Shown here: positions 1 through 7,118 of the stretch, one piece after another
How positions within the stretch are numbered: position 1 is the first letter of the stretch
How the letters are laid out: each line of letters begins with the position of its first letter
Origin: an uncultured Streptococcus sp.
Lineage (GTDB): Bacteria > Bacillota > Bacilli > Lactobacillales > Aerococcaceae
Direction: 5' to 3'
Assembly: GCA_916049935.1 (NCBI GenBank)
Contig: CAJZJI010000005.1
Coordinates: forward strand, 1 to 11,974
DNA: 11,974 bases
The notes under the pieces: generated by a model
Database searches by the model: none
Told to the model about the DNA's origin: nothing
The model's input: only the letters and a program-made list of their open reading frames with translations
Made by a program: the position numbers and the translations under genes

Positions 1-16
1 CCCTACGGGACTCCCA

Positions 17-346
17 TTAAATCTTTTTAACAAACTCAGATTTAAGTTTCATTGCGCCGAAACCATCTATCTTACAATCGATATTATGATCGCCTTCCAC
101 GATGCGAATATTCTTCACACGTGTTCCTTGCTTAATATCTTTCGGAGCGCCTTTCACTTTTAAATCTTTGATGACTGTTACAGTATCGCCATCTTGTAAT
201 TTATTTCCGTTTGCATCGGTGGCTACTGGGCCTTCTTCAACTTCTGAACCTGGTTCCCATTCATACGCACATTCTGGACATACTAGTAATACGCCATCTT
301 CATATGTGTATTCTGAACCACATTTAGGGCAATTTGGTAATGACAT
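17..346 (-). CDS. yjdM: PhnA/YjdM-type zinc-ribbon protein
   Basis: This 109-residue protein has an N-terminal zinc ribbon with paired cysteines C6-P-K-C9 and C23-P-E-C26. An acidic linker follows, then a compact beta-rich domain starting near residue 42 ([25 protein letters not shown]) that is typical of the PhnA/YjdM family. The length matches the family. Although the family was named for alkylphosphonate use, the gene is not part of the C-P lyase and its actual biochemical role is not settled, so the old product name should not be read as function. The start ATG is preceded by a weak AAGGAAAG ribosome binding site. The gene lies 31 bp behind trhP2 on the same strand and may be co-transcribed with it. 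Only 16 bases follow the stop, so no terminator can be judged. Family assignment is firm; function is not. Confidence 0.88.
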   Translation of the reverse strand: MSLPNCPKCGSEYTYEDGVLLVCPECAYEWEPGSEVEEGPVATDANGNKLQDGDTVTVIKDLKVKGAPKDIKQGTRVKNIRIVEGDHNIDCKIDGFGAMKLKSEFVKKI

Positions 347-377
347 TTGCTTTCCTTCTTTCTTTTAAAAATTCGTC

Positions 378-1619
378 TTAACGACGTTTACGAATCATAT
401 CTAAAGGTTTCACTGGCTCAGATACTTTCATCTTGCAGATCATCATCGCATGAGGAGCTGCTTCGATTTCTTCGCCATTTTCATCCCACAATTGTGTTAA
501 TGCTTCTTCGTGGTGACGCATTCCTGGTCCGTAGAATTCGATATGGTCTCCAACCTTGAAGTTATTACGTTGTTGTACTGTTGCCATTTGAGTTTCTGGA
601 TCATACTCAAGTACTTGTCCAACGAAAGCATATTGAGGAATTTGACGGCGTGGGCCAAATAATTGTTCTTCTTCAGTTGGAATTTGGTAGTAGAATCCAG
701 TTGCTAACTCACGTTGCGCTGCTTTCCATAACTCGTCAATCCATTCTTGTTTACATACATAGTTATCTGGATCTTCGCAGTAAGAATCTACTGCTGCACG
801 GTAAACGTTCGATACTGTTGAAACGTAGTGAATTGATTTCATACGACCTTCAATCTTCAAGCTATCTACACCAGCTTCGATTAAGTCTGGTAAGTTTTGA
901 ATCATTGCTAAGTCAACGGCACTCATTGAGAATTTTTCTTCGATTCCTTCTTCGCCAGCGCCGACCATATTCTTTTCTCCGGCAAATGGCATATCGAATA
1001 GACCATATTTCCAACGACAAGACTGCGCACATCCACCACGGTTGGCATCACGATGCACCATGTGGTTTGATAATACGCAACGGCCTGAATAAGAAATACA
1101 CATTGCACCGTGGATAAACGCTTCGATTTCTACATCCACTTTTTCTTGCATTTCTTTGATTTCGTCCATTGACACCTCACGCGCTAACACGACACGCTCT
1201 AATCCTTCGTCTTTCCAGAAGTTTAGCGTTTCGTAGTTGGCTGCTGAAGATTGTGTTGATAAATGGATAGGTAATCCTGGCGCTTCTGAGGCACAAATAT
1301 CCATTAAGGCCATATCACTGATGATGGCTGCATCGATACCGATGTCACGAACCGTACGGAAGAATTCTCCCGCTCCTTTTTCGTCACCTTCGTGCGTAAC
1401 CATGTTGGCTGCGATATATACTTTTGCGTTATGTGCATGGGCAAAATCAACGGCTTCTTTCATTTCCGCAAAGTCGAAGTTTCCTGCACGGCTACGAAGT
1501 CCATATGCTTCCCCACCAAGGAAAACCGCATCTGCTCCGTATAAAATAGCTGTTTTTAGTTTTTCAAGAGTACCCGCTGGAGCAAGTACTTCAGGTTTTT
1601 TCAATATTTTTCTTCCCAT
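378..1619 (-). CDS. trhP2: U32-family tRNA 5-hydroxyuridine synthase subunit, TrhP2/YrrO type
   Basis: This 413-residue U32-family protein is of the kind once annotated as a collagenase-like peptidase. In Bacillus subtilis the YrrN/YrrO pair (TrhP1/TrhP2), like TrhP in Escherichia coli, is needed for prephenate-dependent hydroxylation of uridine 34 in tRNAs, so the same role is inferred here. The N-terminus carries the family start PEVLAPAG and the YGADAVFLGG strand of the barrel. The U32 signature lies at about residues 170-205, with C174, C181, C197 and C201 in GAMCISYSGRC and GGCAQSCRWKY, consistent with an iron-sulfur cluster. A C-terminal beta domain follows from about residue 330. It lies 11 bp behind trhP1, with an AGGAGAG ribosome binding site in the gap. 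Frame and length are intact. Confidence in the family is very high and in the tRNA role fairly high. Confidence 0.9.
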   Translation of the reverse strand: MGRKILKKPEVLAPAGTLEKLKTAILYGADAVFLGGEAYGLRSRAGNFDFAEMKEAVDFAHAHNAKVYIAANMVTHEGDEKGAGEFFRTVRDIGIDAAIISDMALMDICASEAPGLPIHLSTQSSAANYETLNFWKDEGLERVVLAREVSMDEIKEMQEKVDVEIEAFIHGAMCISYSGRCVLSNHMVHRDANRGGCAQSCRWKYGLFDMPFAGEKNMVGAGEEGIEEKFSMSAVDLAMIQNLPDLIEAGVDSLKIEGRMKSIHYVSTVSNVYRAAVDSYCEDPDNYVCKQEWIDELWKAAQRELATGFYYQIPTEEEQLFGPRRQIPQYAFVGQVLEYDPETQMATVQQRNNFKVGDHIEFYGPGMRHHEEALTQLWDENGEEIEAAPHAMMICKMKVSEPVKPLDMIRKRR

Positions 1620-1630
1620 TTGACTCTCTC

Positions 1631-2551
1631 CTATTTCACATCTTCTGGATTTAATAAGTAAAATCCTGCTTCAAGGCCACGTACTTTTGGATGGTGTGCG
1701 CGCACTTGTAATTCAAGGCTAGCGCTCTTCTCTGGCGTCCATGTACCTGCTTCGATTTCATTACGAGCATTGACGAATAATTTCGCTACTTCCACGAAAT
1801 CTTGACCTGGAGCTAACACGCCGTCTAATTTCCATTGTGGAATACCCATTTCTGTTAATTCTAACAAATATGGTGCAAGAGACACGTCGTTATTCGCGAA
1901 AATATGCGTTCCGTTAATGTCTTCGTAGATTGAATAGTGAGAATCTTCATCGGCAGGTTCTGATACGAATAAACCGCGACGTTTTTCAACCGATTCTTTC
2001 TTCTCGATATAGTTAAAGTAGTTATTTAACAGTGGGCGTTTTGAATGATGGATACAAGTCGCACCGTACACAAGAACTTCGATTGGAATTTCTACACCTG
2101 CTGCCAAAGTTTTCATTTCTTCACGAGGAATTTCACGCGCAAGCACCGCACCAACGGCACCACGTTTTCCCCAGAAGTTGATTTGACGACTACTTGTTAC
2201 TAAAACTGCTGCATCATAACGATACGGAATTGAGTACTCAGGGTTCTTCATAATTTGAACCACACCTGGATCTCCTACCGCGATGTTATCAACACCGATT
2301 TCCTTCAAAAATGTTAAATACTCAGGCACAAGCGCAATTCCTTCATTATGGAAAATCGCATTTACAGCAACACTTGCTTTCTTTCCATATTGGTGCGCCA
2401 ATTCCGTTAATTCTTTTTGTTCCTCACGTGTAAACGACATCGGAAGGCGAAGTCCGAATTGGTCTTCCCCAAAATAGATCGTGTCCACGCCCGCTTCAAG
2501 CAAGTCTTTTGCTTGTTGGATGGATTCAACTGTTGCAATCAGCTCTATCAT
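1631..2551 (-). CDS. trhP1: U32-family protein, TrhP1/YrrN type, partner of TrhP2
   Basis: This 306-residue U32-family protein is shorter than its neighbour and corresponds to YrrN/TrhP1, the first gene of the tRNA 5-hydroxyuridine pair. The barrel start is visible as AGVDTIYFGEDQFGLR (residues 20-35). At the position of the U32 signature it has only one cysteine (C166 in YGATCIHHSKRPLLNNY) instead of the four in TrhP2, and the C-terminal beta domain is absent. It is therefore probably a non-equivalent partner rather than a redundant copy. The ATG is preceded by AAAGGGGG with 7 bp spacing. It is first in the leftward trhP1-trhP2(-yjdM) group, starting after a 127-bp gap that also holds the terminator of the mur operon. 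No clear promoter could be fixed in that gap. The family call is firm and the pathway is inferred from homology. Confidence 0.87.
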   Translation of the reverse strand: MIELIATVESIQQAKDLLEAGVDTIYFGEDQFGLRLPMSFTREEQKELTELAHQYGKKASVAVNAIFHNEGIALVPEYLTFLKEIGVDNIAVGDPGVVQIMKNPEYSIPYRYDAAVLVTSSRQINFWGKRGAVGAVLAREIPREEMKTLAAGVEIPIEVLVYGATCIHHSKRPLLNNYFNYIEKKESVEKRRGLFVSEPADEDSHYSIYEDINGTHIFANNDVSLAPYLLELTEMGIPQWKLDGVLAPGQDFVEVAKLFVNARNEIEAGTWTPEKSASLELQVRAHHPKVRGLEAGFYLLNPEDVK

Positions 2552-2581
2552 CCAAAGGCCCCCTTTGTTTCTATTAAATTT

Positions 2582-2598
2582 ATACTCATCTAGAGTAT
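2582..2598. repeat. Short inverted repeat upstream of trhP1
   Basis: ATACTC and GAGTAT form a perfect 6-bp inverted repeat around a 5-base centre, about 30-47 bp before the trhP1 start codon. It could be a small operator or a 5' leader hairpin. It is short enough to occur by chance, and no function is claimed. Confidence 0.3.
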
Positions 2599-2629
2599 CA
2601 TAAAATGGCTCATTTTTCTAATGTTGTAT

Positions 2630-2672
2630 AGAAAAATAAACAATCCACCCTATCGAAATCGTAGGATGGATT
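2630..2672 (-). terminator. Rho-independent terminator of the murQ-murP-mupG operon
   Basis: Read leftward, an 11-bp stem (AATCCATCCTA with TAGGGTGGATT, one U-G wobble) encloses a 9-base loop and is followed by a U-rich run (GTTTATTTTTC). It lies 6 bp after the mupG stop. The mismatch is a tolerated wobble only in the leftward RNA and would be C-A in the rightward RNA, which supports the minus-strand assignment. Confidence 0.85.
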
Positions 2673-2678
2673 TTATTC

Positions 2679-3734
2679 TTATTCGACTTCTAATTGAATG
2701 CCAAATCCTTCTGGCAAAGCGGTAAATACGGCAATCTCAGATGGAAGTAAGTGCCCGATGACGTTTTGTCGAACGTCTTGTGGCAACTCAACTTTAGCAA
2801 TTTCGATTTCACCTTGATAACGACCGTACTGGCTATTCGCTTGATTGATTTCTCCAACGATGCGGGTTGTCGTAGAAACCTCTCCGTTCAATAAAGCTGA
2901 ACCACGAGTGCCGAGTACTCGGTACACAAAATCACTAGCATCGATACGGTCACGAAGAACTTTACCTGTTAATTCCACGGGTGCTTCTGCCTTTAGTGAC
3001 ACAAACCCTTCTTGGAATTCCTTCATGACTTTTTGAGTGGACTCGTTAATAAATGTATCTCCCACTAAAATCATATCCGTATGTGATGCAATTAATTCGC
3101 AAATCGCCAATCGCGTATCCAATGTACGATGCGTTTCCACTGTTGGTAAACCTTCATGAAGTGGCCCTCTTAAAGGCTCATCTCCTGGAATAAACGCCAG
3201 TACTTTTACGCCAAGCGCATGCAAATTTTGATTAATCGTGGTGAATTTTTCAAGCGAAATCCCTGAATACACTTTTGGATAATAATTATGACAAGCGATG
3301 ATTTGACGGGCAAATCCGAGTCGTTCTAACACTTTATATTCACGGTGGGTAAACGTCGACGCATTCACAACAAGCGTAAACGCCTTTCCGCAACGTTCGA
3401 TAAACGCTTCGTCCCCAAATTCGTCCAGACGTAAGTACGATAGCCCCGCATTTTTCAGAGCCGCAATATTTTCTTTGGTAAGATCTTTATGGGCGATGTC
3501 TGGAATTAAATCTACTTCATATGAGCGAGCAAGCTCCACAAGACGAGCCATATCCGAAATTTCTAACGGATGTTCTGGTAACTGAAAAGAAGTGAAAGCC
3601 ACGGTTTGACGCGCGGCTTTCATTTCTTCTAATACTTGTGTAACGACTTGTTCACCAAGATTGATATAGATGGAGCGCCCAAAAGAAATGTTTGCTCTAT
3701 TTGTTTCCATATACTTCGTTAATACGATCTTCAT
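2679..3734 (-). CDS. mupG: 6-phospho-N-acetylmuramidase MupG (DUF871 family)
   Basis: This 351-residue protein belongs to the DUF871 family, whose characterised member is Staphylococcus aureus MupG. That cytoplasmic glycosidase splits MurNAc-6-phosphate-GlcNAc, taken up and phosphorylated by MurP, into MurNAc-6-phosphate and GlcNAc. It has a TIM-barrel-like first two thirds (FGRSIYINLG at residues 18-27, VDLIPDIAHKDL near 75, YLRLDEFG near 100) and a smaller C-terminal beta domain. Its place directly after murQ and murP fits the pathway: MurP imports, MupG cleaves, MurQ removes the lactyl ether. The start is uncertain. The ATG at 3734 overlaps murP by 38 bp, while an in-frame ATG at 3710 (METNRANISFG) overlaps by only 14. 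Neither has a good Shine-Dalgarno, so translation may depend on coupling to murP. Confidence 0.88.
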   Translation of the reverse strand: MKIVLTKYMETNRANISFGRSIYINLGEQVVTQVLEEMKAARQTVAFTSFQLPEHPLEISDMARLVELARSYEVDLIPDIAHKDLTKENIAALKNAGLSYLRLDEFGDEAFIERCGKAFTLVVNASTFTHREYKVLERLGFARQIIACHNYYPKVYSGISLEKFTTINQNLHALGVKVLAFIPGDEPLRGPLHEGLPTVETHRTLDTRLAICELIASHTDMILVGDTFINESTQKVMKEFQEGFVSLKAEAPVELTGKVLRDRIDASDFVYRVLGTRGSALLNGEVSTTTRIVGEINQANSQYGRYQGEIEIAKVELPQDVRQNVIGHLLPSEIAVFTALPEGFGIQLEVE

Positions 3735-5124
3735 CTACACCGAAGAACCATGTGATGACAAATCCACCGATGTAAGCTCCGACCATTGCAGTTAAGAAGA
3801 GTACTTGAGTTCCTGGTACCATAATTAAAGCACCGAATAACCCAGAAACCCCTTGAGATACAGTACCTAAGTGGAATAGAACTGCTAACATACCGCCGAC
3901 ACCAGATCCTAAGCAGGCTGTTAAGAATGGTTTACCTAAAGGAAGTGTTACAGCGTACATCATTGGTTCCCCGATACCTAAGATACCAACTGGTAATGAG
4001 TCTCTTGTTAATTGTTTTAATTTTTTGTTCTTAGTCTTCAAGTATAATGCTAAACCTGCACCCACTTGTCCACCACCGGCCATCATTAAGATTGGTAATA
4101 GGTAGTTGATACCTTGAGTTGGCCCTTCTGGATTGTTTAATAGAACGTGGATTGGAGTTAACGCTTGGTGTAAACCAACAGATACGATTGGTAAGAATCC
4201 AGCAGCTAAAATGTAACCACCAAAGATTCCTAATTGTTCATATACGAAGTTTAATACTGTGTAAATACCTTGAGTTAACGCAGCCCCAGCAGGTTGGATG
4301 ATTAATACTGATAAGAATGCACCAATGATTAATGTTAATAATGGTGTTAAGAATGTCTTCAACATTGATGGGATTACTTTATCAATAGCGCGTTCTAAGT
4401 AAGCCACGACAATCCCCATCATTAATGCAGCTAGTAAACCACCAGCACCTGGGTTGAAAGGTTTATCCGTAAATGGCATCAACACTTGACCAGCATCTGT
4501 TTTTAATAGAAGTGGCATTGTTGTAACACCAAGAGACATACTTCCTGCGATTGCCCCAAGAATAGGAGTTCCTTTGAACTCACGAGCAGCATTGTAACCT
4601 ACATATAAAGGCAAGAAGGTGAATAGGCCCCAACCCATTGTACGGATTGCTTGGTACCACCATTCAAAGTTATACGCATTTTGTGTAGATACGTTAATAA
4701 CGTTTGAAATACCGTTAATTAAACCAGCAGCGATAATCCCTGGTAATAATGGTACGAAAATGTTAGCGATATGTTCCAAGAAGCGTTGAACTGGTCCATT
4801 GTGTTTTGCTTTATTTTCTTTTTTATTTTCTTTTGCTAAATCAGCTGCGTCTACTTCGTCTACGCTGCCTAATTCAATTCCTGTTAATTCCGCAAATTCA
4901 CGACCTACTTCAGTCACTTTACCAGGTCCTAAAACGATTTGAACCCCTTGTTCACGTTCTACAACCCCTAATACTGAATCTACATCTTTTAATCCAGCCA
5001 CATCTACTTTAGATGTATCTGCTACTGTCAGACGTAAGCGAGTCATACATGTAGCGTTGCTGACCACATTTTCCTTCTGTCCGACTTTATTTAAAATTTC
5101 ACTTGCTACTTTCTTTGCATCCAT
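3697..5124 (-). CDS. murP: N-acetylmuramic acid PTS transporter MurP, EIIBC component
   Basis: This 475-residue membrane permease belongs to the phosphotransferase system. Residues 1-90 form the EIIB domain, with the phosphorylatable cysteine C26 in SNATCMTRLRLTV. A lysine-rich linker at about 95-110 leads into the hydrophobic EIIC domain, whose family features include PLLPGIIAAGLING, FLPLYVGYNAAREF, a GLHQALTPIH-type loop and the GIGEPMMYAVTLPLGKPF motif. It would import and phosphorylate MurNAc or MurNAc-GlcNAc at position 6. No EIIA domain is fused or encoded nearby, so phosphate must come from a general glucose-type EIIA elsewhere, as known for MurP proteins. It begins 4 bp after the murQ stop, and its AAGGAGG ribosome binding site lies inside the last codons of murQ. 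Substrate is inferred mainly from the neighbours MurQ, MupG and MurR. Confidence 0.92.
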   Translation of the reverse strand: MDAKKVASEILNKVGQKENVVSNATCMTRLRLTVADTSKVDVAGLKDVDSVLGVVEREQGVQIVLGPGKVTEVGREFAELTGIELGSVDEVDAADLAKENKKENKAKHNGPVQRFLEHIANIFVPLLPGIIAAGLINGISNVINVSTQNAYNFEWWYQAIRTMGWGLFTFLPLYVGYNAAREFKGTPILGAIAGSMSLGVTTMPLLLKTDAGQVLMPFTDKPFNPGAGGLLAALMMGIVVAYLERAIDKVIPSMLKTFLTPLLTLIIGAFLSVLIIQPAGAALTQGIYTVLNFVYEQLGIFGGYILAAGFLPIVSVGLHQALTPIHVLLNNPEGPTQGINYLLPILMMAGGGQVGAGLALYLKTKNKKLKQLTRDSLPVGILGIGEPMMYAVTLPLGKPFLTACLGSGVGGMLAVLFHLGTVSQGVSGLFGALIMVPGTQVLFLTAMVGAYIGGFVITWFFGVDEDRINEVYGNK

Positions 5125-5128
5125 TTTA

Positions 5129-6034
5129 TTAAGCCTCCTTATTTTTCATTGCCTTTACGATATTCATTTGATTTTCCTGAAGCAGTCTTTCTGCTTCTTG
5201 TGCCGAAATATGATGTATTTGAGAGATAATAGCGACTTTTAAATCAAAATCATTTTCCTCAAGAACACGTCTTGCGTCTTCTGGAGAAAGATCGGTAATC
5301 TTCGCAAGAATATTGCTTGCTCGTTGTTTCAACTTTTGATTCGTTGGTTGAACATCGACCATATATCCTTTGAAGATTTTTCCTACTTGAATCATCGCAG
5401 TCGTCGTAATCATATTGAGAATGATTTTTTGAGCCGTCCCTGCTTTCATTCGAGTAGAGCCTGTAACCACTTCTGGGCCAGTAATCGCTTCGATACCAAC
5501 TGAAGCGACTTGAGAGATTAAAGCGTTCGGAGAATTGGAAATCGCACCTGTGAAACATCCAACCTCATTGGCATAGGCAAGGCCTGCTGCGACATAAGGA
5601 GTCCGTCCACTCGCGCTAATTCCGATGACTACATCCTCTTTGACAAGATCCAAGTCTCTCAACTGTGCTTCGGCTAAGGTTTCATCGTCTTCGGCACCTT
5701 CAATAGCGTTTCGAAGAGCATAATCTCCACCCGCAATGATTCCCACTACCATCTCCGGTGATACACCGAATGTTGGTGGGCATTCACTTGCGTCCAGAAC
5801 ACCAAGTCGACCAGAAGTCCCCGCGCCCAGATAAATCAATCGGCCTCCTTTCTCGAATGCTTGTACAACACCTGCTGTAACTTTTTCAATTTCTGGAATG
5901 CACTGTTCAATCGCATCGGTAATTTTTCTGTTTTCGTCATTCATATAACGTAAAATCTCACCAATCGACTGTGTTTCAATATCCTTACTTCTGTCATTGA
6001 CTTGCTCTGTCATCAATTTTGAAATATCATCCAT
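5129..6034 (-). CDS. murQ: N-acetylmuramic acid 6-phosphate etherase MurQ
   Basis: This 301-residue cytoplasmic SIS-fold enzyme cleaves the lactyl ether of MurNAc-6-phosphate, giving GlcNAc-6-phosphate and D-lactate. The sugar-phosphate site is visible as YLGAGTSGRLGVLDASECPPTF (residues 68-89). E84 (in ASECPP) and E115 (in IEGAEDD) are spaced like the catalytic Glu83 and Glu114 of the E. coli enzyme. ISASGRTPYV and GSTRMKAGTAQK also match the family, and a small helical UBA-like tail ends the protein. The reading frame extends back to a GTG at 6043, but the AGGAGG site overlaps that codon and sits 8 bp before the ATG at 6034, so the ATG is taken as the start. It is first in the murQ-murP-mupG operon, with a leader of about 55 bases from the predicted promoter. 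Confidence 0.95.
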   Translation of the reverse strand: MDDISKLMTEQVNDRSKDIETQSIGEILRYMNDENRKITDAIEQCIPEIEKVTAGVVQAFEKGGRLIYLGAGTSGRLGVLDASECPPTFGVSPEMVVGIIAGGDYALRNAIEGAEDDETLAEAQLRDLDLVKEDVVIGISASGRTPYVAAGLAYANEVGCFTGAISNSPNALISQVASVGIEAITGPEVVTGSTRMKAGTAQKIILNMITTTAMIQVGKIFKGYMVDVQPTNQKLKQRASNILAKITDLSPEDARRVLEENDFDLKVAIISQIHHISAQEAERLLQENQMNIVKAMKNKEA

Positions 6035-6042
6035 TTTCTCCA

Positions 6043-6048
6043 CCTCCT
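6043..6048 (-). promoter_or_regulatory. Ribosome binding site of murQ
   Basis: AGGAGG on the minus strand lies 8 bp from the ATG at 6034. It overlaps the upstream GTG at 6043, which excludes that codon as start. Confidence 0.85.
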
Positions 6049-6073
6049 CTTAAAAATTCCACTAAAATTCATA

Positions 6074-6089
6074 ATGAAATCGTTTTTCT
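6074..6089 (-). promoter_or_regulatory. Weaker cre-like (CcpA) site at the murQ transcription start
   Basis: Read on the minus strand this 16-mer matches the cre consensus WTGNAARCGNWWWCAW except at the second and third positions, where AG replaces TG. It lies at about +1 to +17 of the predicted murQ transcript, a usual position for repression. It contains most of the first copy of the 12-bp direct repeat. Confidence 0.4.
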
Positions 6090-6096
6090 TAAACAT

Positions 6097-6125
6097 ATTA
6101 TACAGCGTTGTAAATTTTATTTCAA
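6097..6125 (-). promoter_or_regulatory. Predicted sigma-A promoter of murQ-murP-mupG
   Basis: On the minus strand TTGAAA (6120-6125) and TATAAT (6097-6102) are separated by exactly 17 bp. Transcription would begin near 6090. The element overlaps the murR promoter on the other strand, so the two polymerases would compete for the same DNA. Confidence 0.78.
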
Positions 6126-6136
6126 TACTGTATAAT
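6108..6136 (+). promoter_or_regulatory. Predicted sigma-A promoter of murR
   Basis: TTGTAA (6108-6113) and a consensus TATAAT (6131-6136) are spaced by 17 bp. Transcription would begin near 6143. That is downstream of the possible ATG at 6135 and so supports translation from the ATG at 6177. Confidence 0.75.
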
Positions 6137-6150
6137 GAAATCGGAAACAA
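6135..6150 (+). promoter_or_regulatory. Near-consensus cre (CcpA) site at the murR start
   Basis: The 16-mer ATGAAATCGGAAACAA matches the cre consensus WTGNAARCGNWWWCAW at 15 of 16 positions, the exception being T at the R position. It overlaps the end of the -10 box and the predicted start of murR transcription, consistent with carbon catabolite repression. It includes the second copy of the 12-bp direct repeat. Confidence 0.55.
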
Positions 6151-6176
6151 TATTTCTCGAAAAAGGTAGGGATTCC

Positions 6177-6980
6177 ATGAAAAAGTTTTTAACAGCCACA
6201 GATAAAAAAATTGAAGAATTTATCGCCAAACACTCCGACGTCGTGCTTTCTTCGAGCATTCATGTATTAGCAGATGAAATTGGGGTTTCGTCTTCTTCTA
6301 TTAGTAAATATATTAAAAAAATTGGGTTCCGTTCTTACTCTCGATTTAAGGTGAATTTAGCACAGCAAAACTCACAGTCCATCGATGAACAAATCGATAA
6401 AGACGACTCCATTAAAACCATTCAATCAAAATTAATTAAGACGGTTACTCGTTCCTATGAGATGACGATTGAACTCATCGATGACGACACGCTAGATCAT
6501 GTGATTGACTTACTCAAAAACGCAAATAAAATCTATACTTTTGGGGTTGGCGCTTCAGGACTAGTCTGCAGCGATATTTACTTTAAACTCAGCCGTATCG
6601 GTAAAAATATCGTGTATCACACTGACTCACATATTCAACTGGCAAGCCTTAGCAACGCTACAGAAAATGACTTAGTGATTGGTGTTAGCTACTCTGCGAA
6701 CACAAGAGAAGTTAATGCAGCCTTTGAAATTGCTAAACAACGCGGCATCCCAACCGTATCGATTACTGGACAAGGCAACGGCAATCTAGACGCTCTCAGC
6801 ACCTATTGCCTCAAAGTTCCTCGCCATGAAAAATCGATTCGTTCCGCAGCCATTACTAGTCGTAACGACTCACTCTTCTTAGTCGACTTACTCTACTTAG
6901 GGCTTCTTCAAAAAGACGAAAGACGTCAAAACGAAATTTTAGAATCGAGTTACCAACTCACTCACCAATTAAGAAAATAA
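6177..6980 (+). CDS. murR: RpiR-family transcriptional regulator, MurR-like
   Basis: This 267-residue regulator has an N-terminal RpiR helix-turn-helix (about residues 1-75; VLADEIGVSSSSISKYIKKIGF is the recognition region) and a C-terminal SIS sugar-phosphate binding domain (about 110-240; YTFGVGASGLVCSDIYFKL, VIGVSYSANTREV). MurR proteins sense MurNAc-6-phosphate and control murQ/murP, and the divergent position next to murQ makes that role likely here. Whether it represses or activates cannot be read from the sequence. The frame is open back to an ATG at 6135, but that codon overlaps the promoter -10 box. The ATG at 6177 has AGGTAGGG upstream and begins MKKFLTATDKK, the usual family start. 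A bidirectional hairpin follows about 90 bp after the stop. Confidence 0.9.
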   Translation: MKKFLTATDKKIEEFIAKHSDVVLSSSIHVLADEIGVSSSSISKYIKKIGFRSYSRFKVNLAQQNSQSIDEQIDKDDSIKTIQSKLIKTVTRSYEMTIELIDDDTLDHVIDLLKNANKIYTFGVGASGLVCSDIYFKLSRIGKNIVYHTDSHIQLASLSNATENDLVIGVSYSANTREVNAAFEIAKQRGIPTVSITGQGNGNLDALSTYCLKVPRHEKSIRSAAITSRNDSLFLVDLLYLGLLQKDERRQNEILESSYQLTHQLRK

Positions 6981-6992
6981 AAAAGAACTATC

Positions 6993-7060
6993 CTCAAAGC
7001 GGACTTCACTTAGGGATTTGTAGAAAAACAGATTTTGAGTGACGTCTTCAAGCGGTGACA
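6993..7060. repeat. Inverted/direct repeat structure between murR and the defence block
   Basis: CTCAAA (6993-6998) pairs with TTTGAG (7034-7039), and alternatively GACTTCACT (7002-7010) pairs with AGTGACGTC (7038-7046) at 8 of 9 positions. TCAAAGCGG (6994-7002) recurs as TCAAGCGG (7048-7055). There is no reading frame of note here. It could be an RNA hairpin, a small intergenic repeat, or the scar of an insertion at the junction. Function is unknown. Confidence 0.35.
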
Positions 7061-7068
7061 AAAGAAAT

Positions 7069-7118
7069 AACGACCATGCAAGAGTAGCAATGCTCCTGTG
7101 TGGTCGTTTTCTTATTTG
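7069..7118. terminator. Probable bidirectional terminator between murR and the CD-NTase gene
   Basis: AACGACCA (7069-7076) and TGGTCGTT (7101-7108) form a perfect 8-bp stem, with a second small hairpin (GAGTA with TGCTC, GCAA loop) inside. A T-rich run follows on the plus strand (TTTTCTTATTT), and a weaker U-rich run follows in the leftward direction. It sits between convergent genes and would serve both. Confidence 0.8.

Larger units (their letters stand above)
6071..6143 (+). repeat. Two copies of a 12-bp direct repeat flanking the divergent mur promoters
   Basis: ATAATGAAATCG occurs exactly at 6071-6082 and again at 6132-6143, one copy just inside each divergent transcript. Between them, ATTATACAG (6097-6105) and CTGTATAAT (6128-6136) form a perfect 9-bp inverted repeat that contains both -10 boxes. 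The symmetry suggests regulator binding sites for MurR and/or CcpA. Confidence 0.6.

Noticed and set aside
581..1117. 178-residue plus-strand frame opposite trhP2
   Set aside because: It is antisense to a conserved gene, has no recognisable domain and no ribosome binding site.
2552..2640. Promoter for trhP1
   Set aside because: A TATGAT and a TATAAA occur on the minus strand, but neither has a convincing -35 box at 16-18 bp, so no promoter is called.
5259..5558. 99-residue minus-strand frame inside murQ, rich in Ser and Arg
   Set aside because: It lies wholly in another frame of murQ, has low-complexity composition and no ribosome binding site.
6135..6176. Earlier ATG start for murR at 6135
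   Set aside because: The codon overlaps the -10 box and lies before the predicted transcript start. The ATG at 6177 has a ribosome binding site and gives the usual N-terminus of the family.
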